Virus record (IMG/VR): IMGVR_UViG_3300048056_000050
Coordinates: 1-39,405 of that record
Reading direction: 5' to 3' (one strand)
DNA: 39,405 nucleotides
DNA from: a virus
Shown here one piece after another: positions 28,988-37,308 of the stretch (position 1 is the stretch's first letter; the number at the start of each line of letters is the position of its first letter). The position numbers were made by a program, and so were the translations under genes. The notes beneath the pieces are model-generated. The model saw nothing but the letters and a program-made list of their open reading frames with translations, was not told where the DNA came from and did not search any database.

Positions 28988-30556
28988 ATGCCGATTCTTG
29001 AACGTTCGGCGCCTTTGCTTCTTATCAAGATGAAGATTCCCGGTGGGGATGTTCGGGTTGTAAGCGATCACATTCTCGGATTCAACTTCAAGGACCGGGA
29101 ACGCAAAGCGGATCTTTTGACATTGACTGTCAAAAACAACAACTTGGAAAACTTCGATGATCCGATTTGGCGCAAGGGAACCGAATTGATCGTGTCTTGG
29201 GGTTACCCGGGCGGGATGCATCCTGAGCGCGAATGTATTGTGACAGGGGTTAAGGGCTTTCGAACATTGCAGATCGAAGCCCAAGCCAAATCCGTGTTGA
29301 TGAATCGAACGGTCAAAAGCCGAACGTTTTCAAACGTCAAGGCGTCGGAAGTCGCAAGCCAGATCGCTTCGGAAATTGGGTTTGGTTCTGACCAAATTTT
29401 TGTTGATGACACGGAACACGTCATTGACACGATCACACAAGCCAAGTTGACCGATGCGCAATTTCTCAAGCGTTGGGCGGCCAAAGTTGGTTTCGAATTT
29501 TACGTTGATTTCGAGGGCTTCCATTTTCACGAAAGGCGTCTTGATTCTGCGCCGATCCGGGTTCTTCGATATTTCACAGACCAAGCCGGTGGCGACATCA
29601 TTGATGAACCGACGATCGAAAACGACATAACCGGCCGGCCCGGTCGGGTTGTTGTCAAAGGTCGCGACCCGTACAAAAAACAAGACATCAACGAAGTGGC
29701 CGACAACGATTCCGACAATAATAGGAATGTGATCGCGCCGGTGACCGAACTTTTGTTGGACGACACGACAACGGAAATCACGGTTCGGAAACGGTTTCCC
29801 GAAAAAAGGATCGGCGGGAATGACACGGTTTTGACAGCCGATGACAACGCCAGCAAAGCCAGCCAAACGGCGAAGTCACGATTCCGCCGGGCCCAACAAG
29901 TCGCGGTGAAAATGAAGTTGACGATTGTCGGCGATCCGCTTTTGTTGGCGAAAAGCGTTGTTCAAATCGAAGGGATGGGGCAACGGCTTTCGATTCGGTA
30001 TTGGGTCGAAGAAGTCGAACACGTTTTCACGCCGGGTTCGTACACTTGCCAATTGTCGCTTGTAAGCGATGGCCACGGGGGCCACAAGACCGATTCAAAC
30101 TTGACCCAAACTGACTTGAACCAAGTACAAGGGAAAGCCGGTGTTGGGGCTGGGAAGACCAAGGGAATCAACGAAACGATCTTGAAGTTCATTCAAGATG
30201 GTTCATTGGCCGCGTTGGAACTTGGCGACACTTTGAGTCAAACCGCGTTTCAAAATTCTTTGGTCGCTTACAATTCCAAAGGGAACAAGGCAAAGGTTCA
30301 AATCACAACATACCTTCAACCGGTTTTGGCTGGTTTTAGAAACGAATCGGTTTCGATCATTGTTGCGAATTTTGCCGCCAAGGTGATTTCGGCGTTGGCC
30401 CAAGACGGCGAAGAAACTTCTTCGGGTGGGAATCTGAACAACAAAGATTCGAACATTGACGATTCGGTTCTTGAAGAAGTGACATTTATTGACGACGAAA
30501 CGGGGGCCGTTCGGACGGTCTATAAGCAAAGCAAGCCGAGGGGGGCAAAGAAGTGA
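28988..30556 (+). CDS. Baseplate hub protein, late control gene D / T4 gp27-like (522 aa)
   Basis: The start (APLLLIKMKIPGGDVRVVSD, then ILGFNFKDRERKADLLTLTV), ISWGY-like LIVSWGYPGGMH, VKASEVASQIASEIGF and LTDAQFLKRWAAKVGFEFYV with FHFHERR are typical of the GPD/gp27 family that forms the trimeric hub between tube and spike. Residues 1-370 hold the family fold; 370-522 are an added helical and acidic extension (GETSSGGNLNNKDS; DDSVLEEVTFIDDETG), perhaps for a wedge contact. Its stop overlaps the next start as GTGA, placing hub and spike in fixed ratio. Confidence 0.85.
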   Translation: MPILERSAPLLLIKMKIPGGDVRVVSDHILGFNFKDRERKADLLTLTVKNNNLENFDDPIWRKGTELIVSWGYPGGMHPERECIVTGVKGFRTLQIEAQAKSVLMNRTVKSRTFSNVKASEVASQIASEIGFGSDQIFVDDTEHVIDTITQAKLTDAQFLKRWAAKVGFEFYVDFEGFHFHERRLDSAPIRVLRYFTDQAGGDIIDEPTIENDITGRPGRVVVKGRDPYKKQDINEVADNDSDNNRNVIAPVTELLLDDTTTEITVRKRFPEKRIGGNDTVLTADDNASKASQTAKSRFRRAQQVAVKMKLTIVGDPLLLAKSVVQIEGMGQRLSIRYWVEEVEHVFTPGSYTCQLSLVSDGHGGHKTDSNLTQTDLNQVQGKAGVGAGKTKGINETILKFIQDGSLAALELGDTLSQTAFQNSLVAYNSKGNKAKVQITTYLQPVLAGFRNESVSIIVANFAAKVISALAQDGEETSSGGNLNNKDSNIDDSVLEEVTFIDDETGAVRTVYKQSKPRGAKK

Positions 30557-31107
30557 TCAATCCCGATCAACCGGATTTCGATCCAACTTTTTTTGGCATT
30601 CATGAAGGGGTTGTTGTTGATCGAAACGATCCTTTGAAATTGGGTCGTGTTAGGTTTCGAATCCCTGGTTTGATTGAACCGAAAAGTTCTTGGGCGTTGC
30701 CGATTGGTTCACCGGGAGGGGGAACCAAGGATGCCGGTCTTTGGTGGATTCCAAGGATCGGTTCTGAAGTGGCGGTGTGGTTTAAGGGTGGCGATCCGGA
30801 TCATCCGCGATACATGCCGGCCAATTGGGGAACCGGCGAGCCGCCAACGGCTTCACAGGGGAACCCGGACATTGTTGTTTTGGGCCTTGGGTCTTACGAC
30901 ATTGTGATCGACACGCGAGAAGGCCAAAAGAATTTGAAAATCGTCGACAAAGACGATCCTGAAAATTCGATCGAATTCGACGGGGTCACAAAGGCGATCC
31001 AACTTAGCGCCACGACGGCGATCAAAATTGTCAGTACCGGTCAAGTCGACATTCAAGGTCTTTTGGTGACGATCAACGGCCAAGCGGCCGGGTTGGGGAA
31101 GTTGTAA
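30553..31107 (+). CDS. Tail spike / baseplate assembly protein V, gp5-like, without lysozyme (184 aa)
   Basis: FFGIHEGVVVDRNDPLKLGR followed by VRFRIPG, then SSWALPIGSPGGGTKDAGLW and IPRIGSEVAVWFKGGDPDHP is the OB-fold of gp5/gpV/VgrG spikes. GEPP, then a repeat-like KIVDKDDPENSIEFDG...IKIVSTGQVDIQGLLVTING form the needle prism. T4 gp5 has a lysozyme domain after the OB-fold; this protein has none. GTG 30553 overlaps the hub stop (GTGA). I see no PAAR tip gene in the window. Confidence 0.85.
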   Translation: MINPDQPDFDPTFFGIHEGVVVDRNDPLKLGRVRFRIPGLIEPKSSWALPIGSPGGGTKDAGLWWIPRIGSEVAVWFKGGDPDHPRYMPANWGTGEPPTASQGNPDIVVLGLGSYDIVIDTREGQKNLKIVDKDDPENSIEFDGVTKAIQLSATTAIKIVSTGQVDIQGLLVTINGQAAGLGKL

Positions 31108-31110
31108 AAA

Positions 31111-31827
31111 ATGGCCATAGAAATTCAATGTCCGACGATCGACGCCAATTCCCAAGGGATCTGTATCAGGATGCCGGGAGGCGGGAAGCTTTCGGTTATG
31201 ACGCCGGTTTCCAACCCGTCACAACTTGAGATCGTCAAACCGTTGTTGGCCCAAGTCAACGCGGGGTTGGCGCCATTGATCCCGGTCTTCAACATTATCG
31301 ACGCTGTTCTTCAATTGAAAAACGTTGTCGAAGCAATTCCCAAGGCTTTAACTTCGGTCCCCCCAAAGCCCCAAGCCATCGTTGATGAAATTGAAGAATT
31401 GGTGAAAAAAACGGCGAAGCTTGCCGAACTGATTCCCCAAGTTTCAACGCCTTTGATGATTTTGGACATTGTCGACACGTTGATCGCGACGATGAACGGG
31501 GTTTTGACGGAACTTGAAACGATCGCTTTGCAACAAGCGCGAATTGCGGCGGCAAAAGACAAAGCCAATTCTTCAGGAAACACAGCGTTACAAGCGATCG
31601 TCGATTGTGCGACCGGTGTTTCAAATACACAGATGGTAAGTTTGGGCGAAGGGCTTGCGCCTCTCAACACGTTGATCGGTGTTTTGAATCTGTTTTTGGA
31701 ATTGATCGGTTTGCCAACCTTGCCGAACCTTGCCGAATTGTCCGAAGATTCACTTGAAGCAATCGACCAAATTCGTTCAGTTATCGAAGTTCTTGAATTT
31801 GTTCGCGGGAAAATTCCGATTCCTTGA
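31111..31827 (+). CDS. Conserved-looking helical tail-region protein (238 aa)
   Basis: It opens with GICIRMPGGGKLSVMTPVSN, PSQLEIVKPLLAQVNAGLAP and LIPVFNIIDAVLQLKNVVEA, a start I associate with phage proteins next to spikes in contractile phages. From residue 50 it is almost all amphipathic helix with a hydrophobic, low-polar pattern (LIGVLNLFLELIGLPTLPNL). Function unknown; a spike cap, wedge helper or membrane-active component are possible. GGGG at 31095-31098 is a plausible ribosome site. It follows the spike gene after 3 bp. Confidence 0.5.
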   Translation: MAIEIQCPTIDANSQGICIRMPGGGKLSVMTPVSNPSQLEIVKPLLAQVNAGLAPLIPVFNIIDAVLQLKNVVEAIPKALTSVPPKPQAIVDEIEELVKKTAKLAELIPQVSTPLMILDIVDTLIATMNGVLTELETIALQQARIAAAKDKANSSGNTALQAIVDCATGVSNTQMVSLGEGLAPLNTLIGVLNLFLELIGLPTLPNLAELSEDSLEAIDQIRSVIEVLEFVRGKIPIP

Positions 31828-31855
31828 AAGTCGAAATTCGAAAGACGTTTGAACC

Positions 31856-33016
31856 ATGGCCTTACCTACAAAACTGAAAACATACCGTTACGCGACCCAA
31901 ATTTTGCCGGCCGCTGGTTCACAGGCTTTAACACACAATCGAGTTTATTTCGGAATTTACAATATGCTTCGGGGCCAAAAGGCGGATGGTTCGGGCCCGC
32001 TTTCCTGGACTGACGATGCGGGGGCGGCGGCGGCGGCGCCGGCCGCTTTGTTCACCGTGAAATCTTCAAGCGATGGCGCGGGAACGTTCGGCAACAATGA
32101 CGACGTGAACAACATATTGAACGAAGGTGATATTGTTCACGTTCTAACCGGAAATGATGCAACACCAAAAACTTGGTACACGTTGGAACATTCTGTCATC
32201 GGGATCCAACTTCTCGGTCGATACATCACGAATTCATTCAACACAACACAATTCCAAGGGCCTTTTCTTGTTTCCCTTGAAGGTTTTGGGGTTGCCAATG
32301 GTGGAACCGATGGCGGGGCCGGAACTTCACCTTCGGCGATCGACCAAAAGCATTGTTGGTCTTATGACAACGTAATAGTCGGAACCGGTTTTGCTGGTTT
32401 TTGGATTGGAAATTCACCGGACGCACAACACGTTATTCACGCGATCTTCAGTTCAGATGGCGAAGTTGTGAATTTGATCGTCATGCGGGCCGGATCAACT
32501 TATATGGTTTTCCGTTTTGAAAAACCGACTTCTCCAACGGTTATTCCGGGGACACCGGATAAAATTTGGAACGGCAAAGAAAAGCCATATATCGCCTATA
32601 TCGTTTCTTCAAATGGGGATGGTTCAGCGAATCGAGTTACAAGAAATTCCAATTGGATTTCACAGAAAAAAATCGCCACGCATTTAGGAAATTTCGTCGA
32701 CAACACACAATCGGTTGGCAAAGATCTTTCGATCGGTTGCGAACAAGCTTTGGACGGTTCCGGTGCAATTCACCGAATCGGTCAATCTGGAAACACAAAC
32801 CGACATCCGGCCGTTCCACTTTCGATCATGGGGATGCCGGGAAACACGCCTTCTTTTTTTGGGCGTTGGGGTTTGTTCACGGATCTTTGGTTGGGTTCGG
32901 ACACGGATCAGGGTGTGGCCGAAGGGGATAATTACCCCGACGATGGTTCGCGCCAATTTGTTGGAATGGGGATTTTTGTTTATCCCTGGAATTCGACAAC
33001 CATGCAAACTTCGTAA
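31856..33016 (+). CDS. Putative virion/baseplate-associated protein (386 aa)
   Basis: Low-charge, Gly/Ser/Asn/aromatic-rich with many strand patterns (ALTHNRVYFGIYNMLRGQ; QGPFLVSLEGFGVANGG; VNLIVMRAGSTYMVFRFEK) and a LGSDTDQGVAEGDNYPDDGS loop near the end. No known family. Between spike and gp25 genes it is likely a baseplate or fibre component. No clear ribosome site precedes ATG 31856. Two cysteines only. Confidence 0.5.
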   Translation: MALPTKLKTYRYATQILPAAGSQALTHNRVYFGIYNMLRGQKADGSGPLSWTDDAGAAAAAPAALFTVKSSSDGAGTFGNNDDVNNILNEGDIVHVLTGNDATPKTWYTLEHSVIGIQLLGRYITNSFNTTQFQGPFLVSLEGFGVANGGTDGGAGTSPSAIDQKHCWSYDNVIVGTGFAGFWIGNSPDAQHVIHAIFSSDGEVVNLIVMRAGSTYMVFRFEKPTSPTVIPGTPDKIWNGKEKPYIAYIVSSNGDGSANRVTRNSNWISQKKIATHLGNFVDNTQSVGKDLSIGCEQALDGSGAIHRIGQSGNTNRHPAVPLSIMGMPGNTPSFFGRWGLFTDLWLGSDTDQGVAEGDNYPDDGSRQFVGMGIFVYPWNSTTMQTS

Positions 33017-33043
33017 GTTTTTCTTTTTCAACAGGGATTCACT

Positions 33044-33550
33044 ATGGCCGAACACGATATTGATCTTTTCGGGGGGATCGCTACCCCGTTTGATGAGTTC
33101 GGTTTAAGCCAAAGTGAACATCCTCTTGACGGTGTTTCGGAATTGGTTTTTTCCGAAATGGCGGCGTTTCGGCCAACACATGAAATTGAATTATTCAAAT
33201 TCACCGTTGACGCCGATGAAGAGGGAAACGATCCGCCGGCGATAACTTTTGTAACGCCGGTTTCGGAAATCACGAAAGACCAACCGATCGTTGTCGACGT
33301 TTACGACGACAACAACGCTTATCGCCGAATCATTTTGATGGTCACATTTTTCGAAAGTGGCCAAGGCGATTGGATCCACGACGGCGATTCGTTTTCGCCT
33401 TTTTACATCGCCAATTCAACCCGTTCTGTCATTCCGGGCGGCTTCCGGTACACGCTTAGGCGAAGCGGCGGATGGCCTCAAAAGGTCGGCAAGACAACGT
33501 TGATGAAATGGCGAGTCTTGGCAATCGACACAGAAGGGAACGAAGGTTAG
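33044..33550 (+). CDS. Putative baseplate-region protein with Ig-like C-terminal domain (168 aa)
   Basis: Residues 1-60 are acidic (DIDLFGGIATPFDEFGLS). From 65, PPAITFVTPVSEITKDQPIV and VDVYDDNNAYRRIILMVTF resemble Ig-like modules that start 'P.i....P..g.....tpi..dv.D....a.i.....f', with RVLAIDTEGNEG as a final strand. These modules often decorate phage structures. It ends 3 bp before the gp25 gene, so it belongs to the wedge operon; function unproven. Confidence 0.5.
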   Translation: MAEHDIDLFGGIATPFDEFGLSQSEHPLDGVSELVFSEMAAFRPTHEIELFKFTVDADEEGNDPPAITFVTPVSEITKDQPIVVDVYDDNNAYRRIILMVTFFESGQGDWIHDGDSFSPFYIANSTRSVIPGGFRYTLRRSGGWPQKVGKTTLMKWRVLAIDTEGNEG

Positions 33551-33553
33551 GCC

Positions 33554-34078
33554 ATGGCTTCGACGATCTATCCAATCGCGCCGGGTTCGGGTTCTTCCGA
33601 TCCCGGGTTTGTCGGTGTTCAAGGCATTTCCCAAGGACAATTCAACCAAATTTTCGGCTTTGGTTTGATCGTCCCGTTTCGCCGAGGGGCCAACGATTTT
33701 GTTTCTTCGGGCGGTGAAGAATTCGTGAAAAGCATGGTTTCCCAAACGTTGGGGACCGTTTGCGATTCCGATTTTACCCAAGGGGAAGTTCCATGGCGAA
33801 CCGAATTTGGTTCGTTGATCAACTTCATTCGGCACAAAAACAATTCGGAAGTCGCGGCCGAACTTACGCGGGTTTACGTCATTGACGCTTTGACCCGTTG
33901 GGTTCCGCAAATTCGGATCAAAAATGTGATCGTTGAAAAGAAGAAAGATTTGAACGGTCATCAAACAATTTTGTTGGCCGTGTTGCACTACGACATAATC
34001 GAAATTCGTCGTCCGGGAAACGATGTTTTGATTTCGAATGTCAGTCAATCTTTGGAATTGCTCCAATTGGCCGCGTGA
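33554..34078 (+). CDS. Baseplate wedge protein, gp25/GPW family (174 aa)
   Basis: Residues 78-90 (EVPWRTEFGSLIN) hold the EPR-like core of the gp25/GPW family, which starts sheath polymerisation at the baseplate. VYVIDALTRWVPQIRIKNV and a strand QTILLAVLHYDIIEIR complete the fold. Normally 'EP' precedes a 'R' in T4; here VPWR serves. Its N-terminal 75 residues exceed the shortest family members. It is followed by a 69-bp leader and the gp6/J-like gene, the standard pairing. Confidence 0.85.
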   Translation: MASTIYPIAPGSGSSDPGFVGVQGISQGQFNQIFGFGLIVPFRRGANDFVSSGGEEFVKSMVSQTLGTVCDSDFTQGEVPWRTEFGSLINFIRHKNNSEVAAELTRVYVIDALTRWVPQIRIKNVIVEKKKDLNGHQTILLAVLHYDIIEIRRPGNDVLISNVSQSLELLQLAA

Positions 34079-34105
34079 TTTTCCAAGCCTAGCTTCCCTT
34101 AGATG

Positions 34106-34125
34106 CATCCGGTTAATATCGGATG
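34106..34125 (+). other. Hairpin before the gp6/J-like gene
   Basis: CATCCG (34106-34111) pairs with CGGATG (34120-34125) around GTTAATAT; no U-run follows, and AGGGGGG (34134-34141) then TTG 34148 lie after it. May protect or expose the leader. Confidence 0.4.
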
Positions 34126-34147
34126 AACTTCAACAGGGGGGCGGATC

Positions 34148-35659
34148 TTGTCGATCCTTGGAACCAATCTCGATTATACCGACAAAGACTTTGACAGCAT
34201 TCGAATCCGGGCTTACGCCTTGGTTGAATCAGTTTTTCCTCAATGGACGGCCCGACAAATCGCCAATTTTGGCAATTTGTTGGTCGAATTGTTGGCTTTC
34301 AAATTCGACGTGTTGGCAAAGTACCAAGACGCGCAAGCACGGGAAACCCGTTGGTCGTTTGCAAGCCAACGAAAAAACCTTTTGTCGCTGGTCAAATTGA
34401 TCGGATATGAGCCGGCAACGGCGACGGCTTCACAAGTTGATGTGACTTTGACAATTCCCGAAATTGTGGCGGGCGATGTCGTGTTTCCGGCCGGTTCAAT
34501 TGTGAAAACTTTGGACAGGGTGAACCCGGTTGAATTTCAACTTTTGGCGCCGGCAACAATTTTGGCCGGTGAACTTTCGGTTTCGGGTGTCACTGCCGAA
34601 AACTCGGAAAACGAAGAAGATGTTTTCGCTTCTTCGGGTAAGCCGAATCAAGAATTCATCCTTGGTTCAACGCCTTACATCGACGGTTCGTTGGTTGTCG
34701 GTGCGGGCAACGGGGCATTTGTTGAAGTTGCCAACTTTTTGGAATCAACTTCGACCGATCCACATTTCACGGTCATCGTCGATCAAAATGACCAAGCCAA
34801 GATCCGTTTTGGTGACGGAATCACGGGGTTGATTCCGACAGGAACGATCACGATGGATTACAAAATTGGTGGTGGTTCGGCCGGCCAAGTCGAAGCCGGA
34901 ACGGTTGTCGTGATTGACGGGGTTTTCACCGATGCTTTTTCAACGGTCGTTCAACCGACGGTGATAAACCCGGGGGCTTCGACACCGGCGGTTGATCGGG
35001 AAAGTTCAAACAAGATCCAAACAAACGCGCCTTTGTCTTTGCGCGTCTTAAACCGTACAGTTGCGCGGGAAGACTACGAAATTAATTCGTTGCGTCTTGC
35101 TGAGGTTTCAAGGGCGTTGATGCTGACAAGCAATGAAGACGCGCAGATCGGCGAGAACCGGGGCTTCCTGGCGATTATCCCGGTCGGTGGGGGGCAACCT
35201 ACCGAAGACTTGAAAACGGCCGTCCTGAACCAAGTGACGGTCGTTTATCCCAAGACATTAACCTTCCAAGTGACGGTTGGGGGGGCCGACTTTATCGAAG
35301 TCGATGTTTTCGCGCGGGTCTTTTTGGCCAAGGGCGCCAAGCCTTTGACCGTTGACACAGCGGTTCGAAGCAATTTGGCGAACTTTTTCAAGATCTCAAA
35401 TGACGACGACACGCCGAACCAAAATATTGATTTCGGGTTTCGGTTTGTCGAAACGACAGGGGATCCCGAAGGGCAATTGGCGTGGTCGAAAATTTTTAAC
35501 GTTGTGAACGACACGACGGGGATCCAAAAAATTGATGACGGGGTTGATTCGTTCCAACTGAACGGGCTTCGGTCCGATGTCGCTTTGTCCTTGCGTCAAT
35601 TTCCTGTTCTTGGAACGGTGACAATTATCAACGCGCAAACCGGAACGTCTTTGGTTTAA
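34148..35659 (+). CDS. Baseplate wedge protein, gpJ/T4 gp6-like (503 aa)
   Basis: NLDYTDKDFDSIRIRAYALV, then FPQWTARQIANFGNLLVELL, AFKFDVLAKYQDAQARETRW and NLLSLVKLIGY are typical of the gp6/J family that makes the baseplate's ring of wedge dimers. Later ARVFLAKGAKPL and VRSNLANFF match its C-terminal end. Start is TTG 34148 after AGGGGGG; no ATG lies near. Residues 120-300 are strand-rich. Six bases separate it from the next gene. Confidence 0.85.
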   Translation: MSILGTNLDYTDKDFDSIRIRAYALVESVFPQWTARQIANFGNLLVELLAFKFDVLAKYQDAQARETRWSFASQRKNLLSLVKLIGYEPATATASQVDVTLTIPEIVAGDVVFPAGSIVKTLDRVNPVEFQLLAPATILAGELSVSGVTAENSENEEDVFASSGKPNQEFILGSTPYIDGSLVVGAGNGAFVEVANFLESTSTDPHFTVIVDQNDQAKIRFGDGITGLIPTGTITMDYKIGGGSAGQVEAGTVVVIDGVFTDAFSTVVQPTVINPGASTPAVDRESSNKIQTNAPLSLRVLNRTVAREDYEINSLRLAEVSRALMLTSNEDAQIGENRGFLAIIPVGGGQPTEDLKTAVLNQVTVVYPKTLTFQVTVGGADFIEVDVFARVFLAKGAKPLTVDTAVRSNLANFFKISNDDDTPNQNIDFGFRFVETTGDPEGQLAWSKIFNVVNDTTGIQKIDDGVDSFQLNGLRSDVALSLRQFPVLGTVTIINAQTGTSLV

Positions 35660-35665
35660 CGAAAA

Positions 35666-36550
35666 ATGGCCCATACAAATCTAAGTTTTGAAATCGACGA
35701 TCCGGCGGATCCCGGTCAAGCCGAAGATTGGTCGATTTCAACAACCGAATTCGGGGAAGAATCGGCCGAATTTTCAGACGGGCAAACGCCCCCAACACCG
35801 GGGCGGCCGGTTGAGATTTTCGAAGGCGGTTGGGGGAATTCCGACTTCATTTCAGCGTTTCCAAATCCCGACGACTTCGGAAGCATTTTCCCAAAGCTTT
35901 TTTCATCGCCTCCAAACACAGATCGAGAAAAGTTCGAATCGGGTTGGCAAGGCAACGAAGGGTTCAGTTTCAAACTTTCGAGCGTCGACCCAAGGCTTTT
36001 CAATACTTTGTTGGAATTGATCGAAAAGTTCGAACGCGAATGGGATTCGAACCAAGGGTTTCTTTTCAATTGGGCCCAAGTTGTTTCGGGGCCCGGCGAA
36101 TTGGCGAACTTGTTCAACACGTCAAACGATCCCGAAGAATCGTTTGAAGCCGAATGGTTGGGAAATGAATCGTTTCATTTCACGATGCCAGCGCCGAACG
36201 CGAAATTTTTTCACGGAAACCCAAGCCAGACCTACGAAGATTTTGAAGTAGCAAAAGCTTCGGTTCTTTGCGCTGTGACGCCTTCGACCGACACAATCAC
36301 AGCGTCGGCCCATGGATTTTTGATGGGCGATCGGGTCACGTTTCGGAACATTGACGGGAATCTTCCAAGCGGGATCCAATCGGGAACGCCTTACGTTGTT
36401 GTTGCCGTGCCAACAGCGAACACTTTGCAAGTTGCCCAACAAGCCGGGGCGCCGGCCGTTGATATTCAAGACTTTGGAACCGGAACACATTACATTGACG
36501 GCGATCCAAGATTCGTTTGGGTCGGAACCGATTTTATGGCTTCCCTATAA
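35666..36550 (+). CDS. Protein with repeated FExxW motifs and C-terminal FCCH-like domain (294 aa)
   Basis: The motif F-E-x-x-W-x-G/S-N-x-x-F-x-F occurs four times: EIFEGGWGNSDFISAF (about 50-65), EKFESGWQGNEGFSF (about 90-104), EKFEREWDSNQGFLF (about 119-133) and ESFEAEWLGNESFHF (about 158-172). A broken fifth (YEDFEVAKAS) follows near 190. The end (ASAHGFLMGDRVTFRNIDGN; TPYVVVAVPTANTLQVA) resembles the small beta domain of phage virion proteins. The repeated Trp/Phe strips could each bind one baseplate subunit. Function unknown. Confidence 0.6.
   Translation: MAHTNLSFEIDDPADPGQAEDWSISTTEFGEESAEFSDGQTPPTPGRPVEIFEGGWGNSDFISAFPNPDDFGSIFPKLFSSPPNTDREKFESGWQGNEGFSFKLSSVDPRLFNTLLELIEKFEREWDSNQGFLFNWAQVVSGPGELANLFNTSNDPEESFEAEWLGNESFHFTMPAPNAKFFHGNPSQTYEDFEVAKASVLCAVTPSTDTITASAHGFLMGDRVTFRNIDGNLPSGIQSGTPYVVVAVPTANTLQVAQQAGAPAVDIQDFGTGTHYIDGDPRFVWVGTDFMASL
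35814..36245 (+). repeat. Four to five protein-level FExxW repeats
   Basis: Copies about 30-40 residues apart encode FExxWx(G/S)Nxx F. DNA copies share GAA-GAxx-TTCGAA-like stems but have diverged, so this is an old duplication. Confidence 0.6.
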
Positions 36551-36576
36551 GGGGATTGGGGAAAAGGAAATTCGAA

Positions 36577-37290
36577 ATGAGTTCAGCGGATTGGACAATT
36601 TTAAATGATAGTTTGTCGGCCGGTTCGGTCGATCGTGGTGTGACGACTGGGATCGCAAGGCCGCCTTCAACCGGTGCCAACAATTTTCTTTATGGCTTCA
36701 ATTCGCTTGTTTTGGCAACGGGCGCGGTCGGCTTGTTTGCCAACGGTGTCAATTTCGCGCCAACCGCCAAAGGTGTTTCGGTTCGTGGCGCTGTGAAACG
36801 TGGTTTGAGCGGCGGGCCCTTGGGTTATGCGCCTTTCTTGTTCGCGGGAATCCAAGGGACAAGCGTTAACGATCTGGCCTATATGTTGGGTTTTGCAGAC
36901 GGGGATCCTTCTCACTTGGTTTTGAAGAAAGGTACCTTGGCGACAGGGCTTCCCGATCTCGCGCCGGACGCACCAAACAACGGTGTTCTTCTTCGATCTG
37001 ACGATACTTTTTTGGTCGACACTTGGAAGCACATCCGCCTTGACATGGTCGTTAACACAAACGGCGACGTTCTTTTGCAGTGTTTCGAAAACGATTTGGA
37101 CACAAACCCATTGAACGATCCGCCGGTGTGGACCGCGATTCCTGGGATGTCAGAATTCGTTGACGACGCTTTGCAAATCAACACCGGTTCGGCGCCATTC
37201 ACAACAGGGCGACACGGTTTCGGATTTTATACCGAGGATGTGACACGCCGGGGGTTCTTCGATCAAATCGAGGTATTGCGCCAGCTTTAA
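36577..37290 (+). CDS. Concanavalin/LamG-like putative lectin domain protein (237 aa)
   Basis: Strand-rich single domain: APFLFAGIQGTSVNDLAYML, VLLRSDDTFLVDTWKHIRLD, MVVNTNGDVLLQCFEND, then TGRHGFGFYTEDVTRRGFFD followed by QIEVLRQL. 'tWh.irld...n..Gdv.lq.....' and '...G..Gfg.......g..fDn.ev' are features of concanavalin/LamG-like sandwiches, which often bind sugars. Role could be host-surface recognition or baseplate decoration. ATG 36577 has AAGGAA upstream; 36517 would overlap the previous gene. Confidence 0.55.
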   Translation: MSSADWTILNDSLSAGSVDRGVTTGIARPPSTGANNFLYGFNSLVLATGAVGLFANGVNFAPTAKGVSVRGAVKRGLSGGPLGYAPFLFAGIQGTSVNDLAYMLGFADGDPSHLVLKKGTLATGLPDLAPDAPNNGVLLRSDDTFLVDTWKHIRLDMVVNTNGDVLLQCFENDLDTNPLNDPPVWTAIPGMSEFVDDALQINTGSAPFTTGRHGFGFYTEDVTRRGFFDQIEVLRQL

Positions 37291-37308
37291 GGAAAAGGGT
37301 TTTGAAAA

